NCBI GenBank assembly: GCA_039028975.1
Contig: JBCCHB010000138.1
Location: forward strand, 1 to 45,891
Origin: JAHBNG01 sp039028975
Lineage (GTDB): Bacteria; Chloroflexota; Anaerolineae; Caldilineales; Caldilineaceae
Direction of reading: 5' to 3'
Length of the DNA stretch: 45,891 nucleotides
Positions 17,148-25,573 of the stretch are shown here, piece by piece. The translations under genes were made by a program, and so were the position numbers. The notes beneath the pieces were generated by a model. That model did no database searches, had not been told where the DNA came from, and was given only the letters and a program-made list of their open reading frames with translations. Every line of letters starts with the position of its first letter. Within the stretch, counting starts at the first letter, position 1.

Positions 17148-17600
17148 TCAGGTGGCAGATACCGTTTTTTTGGTGCCTTCTCCCCAGCGCTGGTGATTGG
17201 ATTCAAAGGTCTCGTCAAAGATGATGGGCCATTCACGCTCAATCTGGGAGACAGATGGAGCGCTGACGAATGCGTTGGGTTCGATATCAGAACTGCTCAC
17301 CTCATGTTCCCGATACCGAATCACCTCTGCATCTTCCAACGTGGATGGGGGCGTACCATATCTGATCCAATCTGGATTCACTGAATAGAGGAGCAGGTCA
17401 GTCTGTAAAGAAGTCAAGCAGAGGAGATAGGCAATCTCTTCGATTTTGTCAGGCTTACGAGGGGCATAATCACCCGCAAACCAGCCAGCAACCGTGCGAC
17501 GACTGACGCCGAGCTGTTGGGCGAACTCTGATTGGGTGACTTTGGTTTCGGCTAACTGAAAAAAGATAGTGAGGAGTTCGGCGAAGGTGTACTTAAGCAT
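17148..17600 (-). CDS. N-terminal HTH (XRE-like) half of a frameshifted regulator
   Basis: A 150-codon frame starting with a Cro/C1-type helix-turn-helix (residues about 18-50: TQSEFAQQLGVSRRTVAGWFAG). A linker and the first strand of a beta-sandwich (IFDETFESNHQRW) follow before a premature stop after the A7 run. The full product would be about 317 residues: DNA-binding head plus lectin-like tail. This could be a true pseudogene, an assembly indel at the homopolymer, or slippage expression. It is divergent from the secreted amidase gene, which it may control through the palindrome at 17666-17736. Confidence 0.75.
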   Translation of the reverse strand: MLKYTFAELLTIFFQLAETKVTQSEFAQQLGVSRRTVAGWFAGDYAPRKPDKIEEIAYLLCLTSLQTDLLLYSVNPDWIRYGTPPSTLEDAEVIRYREHEVSSSDIEPNAFVSAPSVSQIEREWPIIFDETFESNHQRWGEGTKKTVSAT

Positions 17601-17665
17601 AATTCTATACTGATTTCAATAGATGTTGGTTCAATCAGATTTTAGAGAGTTGGTAAGCAAAATCG

Positions 17666-17736
17666 AACCATGAAGGGACTGAAGTGCATGAAGAAAGAAG
17701 AGGTAAACCTTCATTCCCTTCAAGAACTTCATGGTT
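17666..17736. repeat. long imperfect hairpin between divergent HTH and amidase genes
   Basis: AACCATGAAG at 17666-17675 pairs with CTTCATGGTT at 17727-17736. An inner arm at 17672-17684 pairs with 17709-17721 with one mismatch in 13. The rest of this 317-bp divergent spacer shows no gene. It could be an operator, a REP-like palindrome or an RNA structure in the amidase leader. Confidence 0.45.
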
Positions 17737-17917
17737 AATTTAATTCTCCATTCTGAATTCCTCTTGACCCAATTTGATAGATTTTGAGATGATTTGCACA
17801 AAAGTGCAGGTTTTGGAGGTTGGCTTGTGGTATACCTATAAGTATATCAAGAATTTGCCACTTTACATATTCATCCAGCAGGTATATCACATCTTAAAAT
17901 ATCGAGGAGAGAAAAGC

Positions 17918-19099
17918 GTGACAAGAAAGATCGTCTACACCTTATCAACTTTGTTCCTCCTGGTAAGCATTACCTTCGGCGGATCGCCCTCTACCTATGC
18001 TGTAGAGTTGTATTCAGAAAACTCAATACGTCTCGAGGAGGTTCCATCAGACCATCTTCAAGAGGTTGCGTCCGCTGCCGTCCATCACCATTTAGATATC
18101 TTGACCAATGCCGAGGTGACGGGCAGCAGCACCTATGCGTTGTCCGCACGCTATGAAGTTGCTATGACCGATCAATTTGACCTTGCCACAAGGCGGCATC
18201 AGGGGCTGTTAGAGGCAGGCATTATTTACAGTGCCTATGAGATAGAATTAAGTTTTGGATCGATAGCAACCGAAGGTGAACTGGTCACAATCGAGGCATC
18301 CGAATATACGATTATCAAGATGGAGACGGTTGAACCTGACCCGCTGGCACCAACACAGACCGAATATGTGGATACCCATACCTTTGCTTTTCAGCAGGTC
18401 AATGACCAATGGCATTTGGTCGATCTTCGAACGGTCCAGCCCCTCAGTATCGAATCAGACGATCCCAACGATATTGTAACCGATCCGCCAGCAATTCTGA
18501 GTTTTGATCCGCAGGCTAGTAATGCTATTTACCTACCATTTGCTGCTGTTGACCCCGATGAGGGTATACAGGCAGCAGCCATTGATGCCATAACTGCTGA
18601 TCGGAACAAGATCGTAAGTTTTGCCGTTAAATGGTGGAATGGAGCCCACCCTTGGTTTAATCACTGGCCAGGCGTTGACTGTACGAATTTTGTCTCACAG
18701 GCATTGTACAAGGGCGGTTGGCACTATACACCTGCCCACTGGTGGACAAAATGGGACCCTAGTTCATGGTGGTATGTCCACAACCACAGCTATCCCAATA
18801 CAAGAGCATATGATGATCAGACTCGAAGTTGGACCTATGCACCTACTTTTTATAATTTTGCGGTTGGTTCTGGGCGGGCTGTTCGTAAGTACTACCTTAG
18901 TGATTTACGTACTGGGGACGTCTTGCAGATTGATTGGTGGGGCAACAGAATTATAGATCATACTGCTATTGTAACAGATATCGGGTACCGCAATCGAATC
19001 TATTTGACCTATCACTCAATCAACCGATTGAATAAGCCTTTAACTGATATAATGATTACATATCCAAATGCAAATTATTATCCACTCCAAATTCAGTAG
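17918..19099 (+). CDS. secreted Amidase_6-type putative amidase
   Basis: A 393-residue exported protein. Translation is taken from GTG 17918 because GAGGAG at 17903-17908 is well placed and a clean signal peptide follows (TRKIVYTLSTLFLLVSITF...STYA). The long upstream extension from 17774 has no support. Residues about 35-215 form an NTF2/immunoglobulin-like N-terminal region. Residues about 225-393 are an Amidase_6 domain with the signature PGVDCTNFVSQALYKGGW (catalytic C255) and a histidine in IIDHTAIVTDIG (H348), plus many aromatic residues. The family belongs to NlpC/P60-like cysteine peptidases and is thought to cleave peptidoglycan-type amide bonds. It is followed after 54 bp by the anchored protein gene, suggesting one operon. 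Confidence 0.85.
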   Translation: MTRKIVYTLSTLFLLVSITFGGSPSTYAVELYSENSIRLEEVPSDHLQEVASAAVHHHLDILTNAEVTGSSTYALSARYEVAMTDQFDLATRRHQGLLEAGIIYSAYEIELSFGSIATEGELVTIEASEYTIIKMETVEPDPLAPTQTEYVDTHTFAFQQVNDQWHLVDLRTVQPLSIESDDPNDIVTDPPAILSFDPQASNAIYLPFAAVDPDEGIQAAAIDAITADRNKIVSFAVKWWNGAHPWFNHWPGVDCTNFVSQALYKGGWHYTPAHWWTKWDPSSWWYVHNHSYPNTRAYDDQTRSWTYAPTFYNFAVGSGRAVRKYYLSDLRTGDVLQIDWWGNRIIDHTAIVTDIGYRNRIYLTYHSINRLNKPLTDIMITYPNANYYPLQIQ

Positions 19100-19153
19100 T
19101 CTCCCCAAGTTTTTAGTTGACTTAGGATATCCGTAATCCTATATAAGGAGCAA

Positions 19154-19651
19154 ATGTCAATGAAATCTCGGCATTACATTCTCTTTGGTGTCGTCGCTGC
19201 CCTTATAATTATCTTAACTCTTATAATGTCTCGTATATCACGAGGTGACACGACACAGGAAGCTGTTGTCGAACGATATCTTCAAGCACTCTTAAAAGAA
19301 GATACATCTGCGATCCGTAGATTGATACCTCACACACACATTGTTGAAGAAGAGAAACTTCAACAACAAATTATGAGTTCAGGCGGAGCAAATCGTCTGC
19401 GCATACAAGTAAAATATCTTGAGCCTGAAAACCCAAGACATATCTCTGTTAAAATCATGGGAGCGTATCAAAGTAACGATGGTGGCATTGTTGACTTTCA
19501 AGATCATATTGGACTTCAACTGGTAAATGAGCGCTGGTATTTAATTATGGGTCGGCATAAAAATGGATTTCCCGATTTAGAATCACCTCTACCATCTTCA
19601 TCGTGGAAAGGTAACAATTATAAAATCAAGATAAATTCTGCCCTGTCATAA
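19154..19651 (+). CDS. small membrane-anchored NTF2-like protein
   Basis: A 165-residue protein with an N-terminal transmembrane anchor (ILFGVVAALIIILTLIM, about residues 9-25). The extracytoplasmic part resembles DUF4878/NTF2-like domains (TTQEAVVERYLQALLKEDTSAIRRLI at the start; the strand DHIGLQLVNERWYLI later). AAGGAG lies just before the ATG. No catalytic residues can be assigned. It follows the amidase gene by 54 bp and resembles the amidase's own N-terminal region in general layout, so the two may act together at the envelope. Confidence 0.7.
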   Translation: MSMKSRHYILFGVVAALIIILTLIMSRISRGDTTQEAVVERYLQALLKEDTSAIRRLIPHTHIVEEEKLQQQIMSSGGANRLRIQVKYLEPENPRHISVKIMGAYQSNDGGIVDFQDHIGLQLVNERWYLIMGRHKNGFPDLESPLPSSSWKGNNYKIKINSALS

Positions 19652-19788
19652 ATGAGAAAGCTTCAATCGACGAAAGACGGTCTTATTTGTCTCAGTATAT
19701 AGCCAACCACAGTATATCTACCTTATTCAATCGAGCGGATGCACGAACATTTCTAAGCAAAACCATAATCAGCATCAAGAGGGTAAGC

Positions 19789-20424
19789 ATGAGTTCAACC
19801 CCAATGATCAATGTGACACTAATTGAACCTCAGACGCCAATTCGGCAGGCAATTCGATTGCTATTGTCATCGGCTACAGATATAGAGGTCATCGCCGAAC
19901 ATGCTCACGTACAAGATTGTAAAAAAGATCGCCTACTCAGTCCTCCTGATATTGTTATTGTGGGCGAGAAGGGGAATGGTATCGCAACTGCTTTGAATCG
20001 CTCTCCGCATACAAAAATGATATTGCTTCTAGAGAGTGAGAAAAGTTGCTGCCCTAGTCGATTGCTCTCCTTGAATTTGGCTGGTTACCTCTTTAAGAAG
20101 GATGTGACTGAAACATTAGTTCACATAATTCGAGCCGTTGCACATGGACAGACGGCTTGGTATAGCCAAAGTGTCGTTACCCATCTAGCGCATAGGCTAA
20201 AAGACGCAGCCACTCTCCAAGCTCAGATTCAGGCCTTTGATGTGTCCTTGACTGAGCGAGAATGGTCCGTGCTCGAGTTGATCGTGCGCGGTTCAACCAA
20301 TGATGAGATCGGGCGCATGCTCTGTCTCTCACCCCAAACCGTGCGCAACCAAGCCTCCAAGATCTACAAAAAATTTGGCGTACATTCGCGATTAGAGCTG
20401 ATTCGATTATTTCAGAATGAGTAA
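19789..20424 (+). CDS. LuxR/NarL-type regulator with degenerate receiver domain
   Basis: A 211-residue protein. The N-terminal roughly 120 residues follow the response-regulator fold (INVTLIEPQTPIRQAIRLLL, then PPDIVIVGEKGN, AGYLFKKD). The phosphoacceptor aspartate is replaced by G59 and the acidic pair at the first strand is reduced to E13, so it cannot be phosphorylated in the usual way. Residues about 153-206 form a GerE/LuxR helix-turn-helix (LTEREWSVLELIVRGSTNDE...QTVRNQASKIYKKFGV). The start at 19789 has AGAGGG upstream and gives the standard domain boundary; the upstream extension from 19687 is not supported. It lies last in the amidase gene set and is followed by a strong terminator. 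Confidence 0.85.
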   Translation: MSSTPMINVTLIEPQTPIRQAIRLLLSSATDIEVIAEHAHVQDCKKDRLLSPPDIVIVGEKGNGIATALNRSPHTKMILLLESEKSCCPSRLLSLNLAGYLFKKDVTETLVHIIRAVAHGQTAWYSQSVVTHLAHRLKDAATLQAQIQAFDVSLTEREWSVLELIVRGSTNDEIGRMLCLSPQTVRNQASKIYKKFGVHSRLELIRLFQNE

Positions 20425-20440
20425 GAAATGTGTTGCCTGT

Positions 20441-20473
20441 AAAGCCGCTGCGAAGAGCAGCGGCTTTTTATTT
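20441..20473 (+). terminator. intrinsic terminator
   Basis: An 11-bp perfect stem (AAAGCCGCTGC/GCAGCGGCTTT) with a five-base loop, followed by a T-rich tract, starts 17 bp after the LuxR-type gene stop codon. Confidence 0.9.
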
Positions 20474-20556
20474 GTGGGAAAAAATTACCGTTGGGTGAGC
20501 GAATGGTAAACAACTCCTTAGAAGGTATCCCCAACAAGTTTGTTGCTATAGTTTTT

Positions 20557-20621
20557 AAGAAAAAGATTTTCCGCCCTTACCCTTCGACACGCTCAGGGGG
20601 CGGTTGGAAAATCTTTTTCTT
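20557..20621. repeat. long hairpin overlapping the 3' end of the AAA ATPase gene
   Basis: A 16-bp perfect stem (20557-20572 with 20606-20621) flanks a GC-rich centre around CCTTCGACACGCTCAGG. The last codons of the ATPase gene (ending KDFPTAP) are encoded in its right arm and the stop lies in its centre. It may act as a transcript end and is probably an inserted dispersed palindrome that rewrote the protein's C-terminus. Confidence 0.6.
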
Positions 20622-22236
20622 GATGTCTATACATAGCGTACGAGCGACTGGTAGCAATCAAAATTGGGTAGACAACGACTCCTGTCGCATTGTCATGATG
20701 GATGGCTTCGTATTTTTTGCGGTTCTCATCGTCTACAGTTTCGACGAAGAAGACCAGCCAGATTTCGCTCTGCTTGAGTTTTTTGCCGTAGCGAGCGGCT
20801 TGCCCCAAGGCTTCTTGATATTTTTTGCGATTGGTAAAACTCTTCACCTCAATGCCATAGAAATGATCCCCATAGGTTACCAACAGATCAATCTGCCCAT
20901 TGCCAGTCGGGAACTCAGGCGTGACTCGCCCATCGAACTCATTGAGGAATTGGTAGAGCCAAGTGTAAAGATTGAAGTGAAAAATGGCCTCTATGACCCG
21001 ATCATCGCTCTCCCGACGAGGCGCATCTTTGAGAATCATCTCGTGATTTTTCAAAAGGTAGATCTCATAACGGCGCATGAGGTGAGGCACCGAAAGGGCG
21101 GTATCGGTAATGCTCTCTGACATATCCTCAAAGGCATCATAGAGACGGCCTAAATTGCCAAAGAAGTGGCGGGCGAAGTAATTGAAGAGCCGCTTTTGTA
21201 CAAACGGCGAGGCAAAGCGAACATAGAAGTGAATCTGGTCATCAGTTGATTGATCAATAACGCCATTCAGATAGAGATAATTGATGTGGGGATCATCATA
21301 GGTAAAATCAACTTTCTCATCTGTCCGAAACAACTCATAGAGAGTCTGAATATATGGCTCCTCTTTGGCCTTGCTGATGATATTCAGGATATTGTTATTC
21401 GGCAAAACCTTCAACCCATGAGCAAAGGCGATCTCAAAATCATGGGCTGTGATGGTTGTGGCATGGCGGTTGTAGGTTTCGGTGAGCAATTCGCCAAACC
21501 AGCTTACAAATCCAGGCTGCCCCCGGGTCTCGTAGAAGAGCCGCTTCACCACTCCAGGTTCCACACTTTGTCCACTCTCTTGCTCATACCAACGAAACAT
21601 GCCAGCAACTTCCTCTTGGGTCAAATTCGGCACATAGACGCTGCGTTGCACGTTGAATGGGGAACCGCTGACGTTTTCAACGCCCAACACGCTACGAACA
21701 CCAATCAGGGCTAAACCGTGGAGCCGAAAGGTCTTCTCAGCGCTGAGTATGTTGTTCTCAGATCGGCGGTGAGTATAAATATTGCGAAATTCATTGGCAA
21801 AAGCGTCGATAAATTCGGGGTTCATGCCATCAAACTCATCCAAAATCAGAATGAGTGGTTTGTCAAAGTAGTCAGCGGTAAAGAGGGTTTGTACCTCTTT
21901 CCATGTACTAATCTGAGGAAACGACCGATCTGGAAATCGATATCCTAAATTTCTGACCAGAATTTCCAGCACACTTTCTGTTGTTTCAGCACTTTTGGCC
22001 GACTGAAGAGTTAGAATCGCCACCTCGTACTCCTCCGATTCTTTCAACCTTTCTACTGCTTCCAATAGCAGCCAGCTCTTGCCTGTCTGGCGAGGTGCCC
22101 ATACGGTTATGTAGTGGCCCCCTTTAGCTGGATTTTCACCTACAAGGCGTTGACAAGTTTGCTCAATTAGTGATGTCCGTGGAGCATAGTAGTGCAGGTC
22201 GATATCTACCGGACCATACGATGAAAATTTACGCAT
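20593..22236 (-). CDS. AAA-like ATPase fused to PD-(D/E)XK nuclease domain
   Basis: A 547-residue soluble protein. Residues about 18-250 form a STAND/AAA-like NTPase: Walker A PRQTGKS (K53), Walker B LILILDEFDG (D133/E134) and a downstream ESG...VKRLFYETRGQPGF winged-helix-like segment. Residues about 435-520 carry a PD-(D/E)XK nuclease core (D450 in GQIDLL, E463-V-K465 in YGIEVKSF, then an ALGQAARYGKKL helix). Such ATPase-nuclease fusions are common in Chloroflexi and cyanobacteria; a role in DNA processing or selfish/defence functions is suspected, not shown. No operon partner is evident, as the neighbour on the same strand (cox operon) ends in its own terminator upstream. Confidence 0.8.
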   Translation of the reverse strand: MRKFSSYGPVDIDLHYYAPRTSLIEQTCQRLVGENPAKGGHYITVWAPRQTGKSWLLLEAVERLKESEEYEVAILTLQSAKSAETTESVLEILVRNLGYRFPDRSFPQISTWKEVQTLFTADYFDKPLILILDEFDGMNPEFIDAFANEFRNIYTHRRSENNILSAEKTFRLHGLALIGVRSVLGVENVSGSPFNVQRSVYVPNLTQEEVAGMFRWYEQESGQSVEPGVVKRLFYETRGQPGFVSWFGELLTETYNRHATTITAHDFEIAFAHGLKVLPNNNILNIISKAKEEPYIQTLYELFRTDEKVDFTYDDPHINYLYLNGVIDQSTDDQIHFYVRFASPFVQKRLFNYFARHFFGNLGRLYDAFEDMSESITDTALSVPHLMRRYEIYLLKNHEMILKDAPRRESDDRVIEAIFHFNLYTWLYQFLNEFDGRVTPEFPTGNGQIDLLVTYGDHFYGIEVKSFTNRKKYQEALGQAARYGKKLKQSEIWLVFFVETVDDENRKKYEAIHHDNATGVVVYPILIATSRSYAMYRHQEKDFPTAP

Positions 22237-22280
22237 GAGGTCTCACTTTCAAAAACGAAGAAATCGTTCCTCGACAAGCA

Positions 22281-22309
22281 AAAAGCCACCCATCTAATAC
22301 AAGGGTGGC
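22281..22309 (-). terminator. terminator of the cox-like operon
   Basis: On the minus strand GCCACCC/GGGTGGC form a 7-bp GC-rich stem followed by TTTTT, about 40 bp after the coxM-like stop codon and before the AAA ATPase gene. Confidence 0.75.
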
Positions 22310-22349
22310 CTTTGAGACAGCAACTTCGCTCTACTAAATCTTGGTCAGG

Positions 22350-23192
22350 CTACGACCGCTCAACCGCGCTCTTGATGGCCCGCTCCACAAAGACGGGGGC
22401 CATGGCTCGGCGGTACTCTTCACTGGCGTGAATGTCACCCATGACGTCGACCAAATCAGCGGTGACTTTGGCTGCTGCGGCCTCGATGGTGGCATCTGAG
22501 ACCGGTTCGTTCACTAAAGCATCTTCCACAGATTTGGAGCGAACTGCGTTGGGTGTTAAGCCGCCGATGGCTACTCTGGCCGTGTTGAAGCTGTTTCCAG
22601 AGATGTCAATCTTGACGGCTGCTCCCACAATGGCGTACCGAGAAGCTGGGTTAAAGAGCTTGGCATAGGCAGTGCTGGTGCCATCTTGAGGAACCTCGAC
22701 AGAAGTGACAAGCTCGTCATCCCGCAAGTCAGTCATAAAGAGATCAATGAAGAAGTTCTCGGCAGGGATGGAGCGGGATCCGTTGGGACCCTGCACGTGA
22801 ACCGTAGCACCCAAGGCCACAAAGACGGTGGGCAGGTCCGATGCCGGATCGGCATGGGCCACATTGCCACCAACGGTTCCTCTGTTGCGTACCTGAGGAT
22901 CGCCAATCCAGCCAGCAGCTTCTGTTAGGGCAGCCGGTAGGTTCGATGAAGCAGCAACGGTTGCATGGGTCGTCAAGGCACCAATATGGATGCTGCCGCC
23001 ACTAACGCTGATACCGTTCAGGTCGCTAATTCGACCAATGTCGATGAGAGCTCCGGGATCGGCCAATCGCAGCTTCAGCGTTGGAATCATGCTATGTCCG
23101 CCAGCCAACACCTTGCCGCCGGTCTGGCTCATCAAAGAGAAAGCCTCGTCCAGAGAACTGGCTCGATGGTAATCAAATTTTGGTGGATACAT
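22350..23192 (-). CDS. coxM: FAD-binding medium subunit of a molybdenum hydroxylase (CoxM-like)
   Basis: A 280-residue flavoprotein subunit passing electrons from the iron-sulfur subunit to an acceptor. FAD-binding signatures AGGHSMIPTLKLR (about 31-43) and GTVGGNVAHADPASDLP (about 106-122) are intact, with IGALTTHATVA between them and a CO-dehydrogenase flavoprotein C-terminal domain from about 175. It is the last gene of the S-L-M operon, starting 17 nt after the large-subunit stop, with AAGGAT as ribosome-binding site. A terminator follows. Confidence 0.88.
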   Translation of the reverse strand: MYPPKFDYHRASSLDEAFSLMSQTGGKVLAGGHSMIPTLKLRLADPGALIDIGRISDLNGISVSGGSIHIGALTTHATVAASSNLPAALTEAAGWIGDPQVRNRGTVGGNVAHADPASDLPTVFVALGATVHVQGPNGSRSIPAENFFIDLFMTDLRDDELVTSVEVPQDGTSTAYAKLFNPASRYAIVGAAVKIDISGNSFNTARVAIGGLTPNAVRSKSVEDALVNEPVSDATIEAAAAKVTADLVDVMGDIHASEEYRRAMAPVFVERAIKSAVERS

Positions 23193-23209
23193 GGAAGAGA
23201 TCCTTTCAG

Positions 23210-25564
23210 TTAATTATTGGTACCGCTTTGAATGGCTTCCCACAGCTTCTGTGAGGTGTAAGGCATGTCCAGATGGCGAACGCCCACCGGCTCCAGGGCA
23301 TCCATAATGCCATTGGCTACGGTCACGGTTGCGGCGATTGTACCCATTTCGCCTGCGCCCTTTACACCCAGCGGATTGTGAGGAGACGGCGTCTCATTAC
23401 GGGCAACCTTCAGCGATGGGAATCCATCGGCTCGGGGCATGGCGTAGTCCATAAAGGAGCCGGAGAGGAGCTGTCCACCCTCATCATAGACCCCATTTTC
23501 CAATAGGGCCTGACCCACGCCCTGAGCAATTCCGCCCACGATCTGGCCTTCAACAATCATTGGGTTGATGACGTTGCCCACATCGTCCACGGCAGCATAT
23601 TCGAGGATGGAGGGTTCGCCGGAGTTCTTGTCAACCTCGACCAAGCAGATGTGCGCGCTATTCGGGAAGGTAAAGTTGGCCGGATCATAGAAGGTTGACT
23701 CTTCCAAACTTGGCTCCATGCCTTCTGGGATATCAGCCGTCAAGGCAGCAACCGAGATTTCCACAAATCCCTTGGCTTGATCTGGCGAGCCTTTGACGTG
23801 GAAGTTGCCCGTCTCTTTATCGTGAACAATATCTTCATCTGCAGCCTCTAGCAGGTGGGCTGCAATCTTGGTCATTTTGGAGACAATCTTTTGCGCACTA
23901 ACAACCAGAGCACTACCGCCAACCGATGCGCTACGGCTGCCATACGTACCCAATCCAAAGGGCGTTCGACCGGTATCGCCGTGGATCACTTCAACATCTT
24001 CCATGGGAATACCCAATTCGTCAGCCACGATCTGGGCAAAGGCTGTCTCATGTCCTTGACCGTGGGTGTGGGATCCAGTCATGACAGCGACTTTACCCAA
24101 GGGGTGAACGCGAATGGATCCGCTCTCCCACAGGCCGACACCGGCACCCAAGCCCACAGCAACTTGGGACGGGGCCGGTCCGCTGGCCTCAATACAGCCA
24201 CTCACGCCAATGCCCACCAAACGACCTTCCGCTCGAGCCGTATCTCGCTTGGACTTCAGCCCGCTGTAGTCAGAAAGCTCTTCAGCCGTATCGAAGAGTG
24301 CTACGTAATCACCGCTGTCATAGGTCATGGCAACGGGTGTTTCGTAGGGGAATTCATCCTTCTGAATCAGATTCTTGCGACGTAGGGCAATGGGATCCAT
24401 CTTCAGATCCCGGGCAGCGATATCAATCAACCGTTCTAGCACAAAGCTGGCTTCAGGTCGACCGGCACCGCGATAGGCATCGACCGGTACAGTATTGGTC
24501 ATGGTACCAAAGGCTTCGCCAAAGATGACTGGAAGCTTGTAAAGGCCCGAGAAGAGGGTGATGTAGAGGGCCGTTGGAATCATGGGTGCAAAGGTAGAGA
24601 GGTAAGCCCCCATGTTGGCATAGGTCGTTACGTCTAGCCCAACAAAGGTACCGTCATTCTTCACGCCTAGCTTACAGGTTGTTACGTGATCTCGACCGTG
24701 GGCATCGGTTAAAAATGCCTCACTACGGGTAGAGACCCACTTCACGGGTTGGCCTAATTTCTTAGAAGCCCAAGGGACAATGACTTCTTCTGCATAGTGA
24801 AAGATCTTGGAGCCAAATCCGCCCCCGACATCCGGAGAGATGACCCGCAGCTTATTTTCAGGAAGCCCCATGGTCGCCATACTGAGAAGAAGTCGAATAA
24901 TGTGAGGGTTCTGGCTGGTTGTCCAGACCGTCATCTCATCGGCAAATTCGTTCCACTGAGCAACACAGGCTCGTGGCTCCATGGCATTAGGAATCAAGCG
25001 CTGGTTGATCAGGTCCAGTTCCACCACATGGTCAGCAGTAGCCATGGCTGCATCAATCGCAGTCCGTTCACCCAGGGGCCAATGGAAGCTCACATTGCCA
25101 TCAATCTCATCATGAACCTGGGGTGCGCCAGCGTCCGCCGCTTTTTTGGCATCAATGACGGCAGGCAAGATTGAATAATCAACTGTAATCACATCCAATG
25201 CATCATAGGCTGTGTAAATATCTTTGGCAATTACTACCGCAACTCCATCACCTACATGGCGCACCTTATCGGCAGCCAATGGCATGTGAGGTGCTGTCTT
25301 AATGTCAGGAGGATTAAAACCACAAGGTAAGGAGCCAATGCCATCCTCAGCCAAATCCTGACCGGTGTAGACAGCGACGACGCCATCCATGGCCAAAGCA
25401 GCACTGGCATCAATGCTGTTGATAGTGGCGTGGGCATGGGGGCTTCGTTTGACAGCAGCGTGCAACATGCCTGGAATCTGCATATTTGCCACGTACTTAC
25501 CCCGGCCTTGGATAAATCGAGGATCTTCTACCCGTTTAATACTCTCACCAATATACTTTGACAT
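23210..25564 (-). CDS. coxL: molybdopterin-binding large subunit, form II CO dehydrogenase-like
   Basis: A 784-residue catalytic subunit of the xanthine oxidase/aerobic CO dehydrogenase family carrying the molybdopterin cytosine dinucleotide cofactor. The active-site loop reads AYRGAGR (363-369), the form II signature, rather than the form I AYRCSFR that holds the Mo-Cu cysteine. The catalytic glutamate is E739 in GVKGAGEMG. Other family marks are QRLIPNAMEPRA (188-199), PDVGGGFG (244-251) and GSHTHGQGHETAFAQI. Form II enzymes oxidise CO poorly or not at all in several tested cases, so the physiological substrate may be a purine, aldehyde or other heterocycle. It starts 9 nt after the small-subunit stop, with GGGGGAT as ribosome-binding site. 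Confidence 0.9.
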   Translation of the reverse strand: MSKYIGESIKRVEDPRFIQGRGKYVANMQIPGMLHAAVKRSPHAHATINSIDASAALAMDGVVAVYTGQDLAEDGIGSLPCGFNPPDIKTAPHMPLAADKVRHVGDGVAVVIAKDIYTAYDALDVITVDYSILPAVIDAKKAADAGAPQVHDEIDGNVSFHWPLGERTAIDAAMATADHVVELDLINQRLIPNAMEPRACVAQWNEFADEMTVWTTSQNPHIIRLLLSMATMGLPENKLRVISPDVGGGFGSKIFHYAEEVIVPWASKKLGQPVKWVSTRSEAFLTDAHGRDHVTTCKLGVKNDGTFVGLDVTTYANMGAYLSTFAPMIPTALYITLFSGLYKLPVIFGEAFGTMTNTVPVDAYRGAGRPEASFVLERLIDIAARDLKMDPIALRRKNLIQKDEFPYETPVAMTYDSGDYVALFDTAEELSDYSGLKSKRDTARAEGRLVGIGVSGCIEASGPAPSQVAVGLGAGVGLWESGSIRVHPLGKVAVMTGSHTHGQGHETAFAQIVADELGIPMEDVEVIHGDTGRTPFGLGTYGSRSASVGGSALVVSAQKIVSKMTKIAAHLLEAADEDIVHDKETGNFHVKGSPDQAKGFVEISVAALTADIPEGMEPSLEESTFYDPANFTFPNSAHICLVEVDKNSGEPSILEYAAVDDVGNVINPMIVEGQIVGGIAQGVGQALLENGVYDEGGQLLSGSFMDYAMPRADGFPSLKVARNETPSPHNPLGVKGAGEMGTIAATVTVANGIMDALEPVGVRHLDMPYTSQKLWEAIQSGTNN

Positions 25565-25573
25565 GGAATCCCC

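Noticed and set aside
19115..19150. TTGACT-17-TATATA promoter before the NTF2-like gene
   Set aside because: The -10 would abut the ribosome-binding site, leaving no leader; probably chance in an operon spacer.
20491..21120. Plus-strand frame of 209 codons
   Set aside because: Antisense to the nuclease domain of the AAA ATPase and begins in a hairpin; composition is a shadow of the opposite strand.
23855..24385. Plus-strand frame of 176 codons
   Set aside because: Antisense to the conserved large-subunit gene and without any recognisable pattern.
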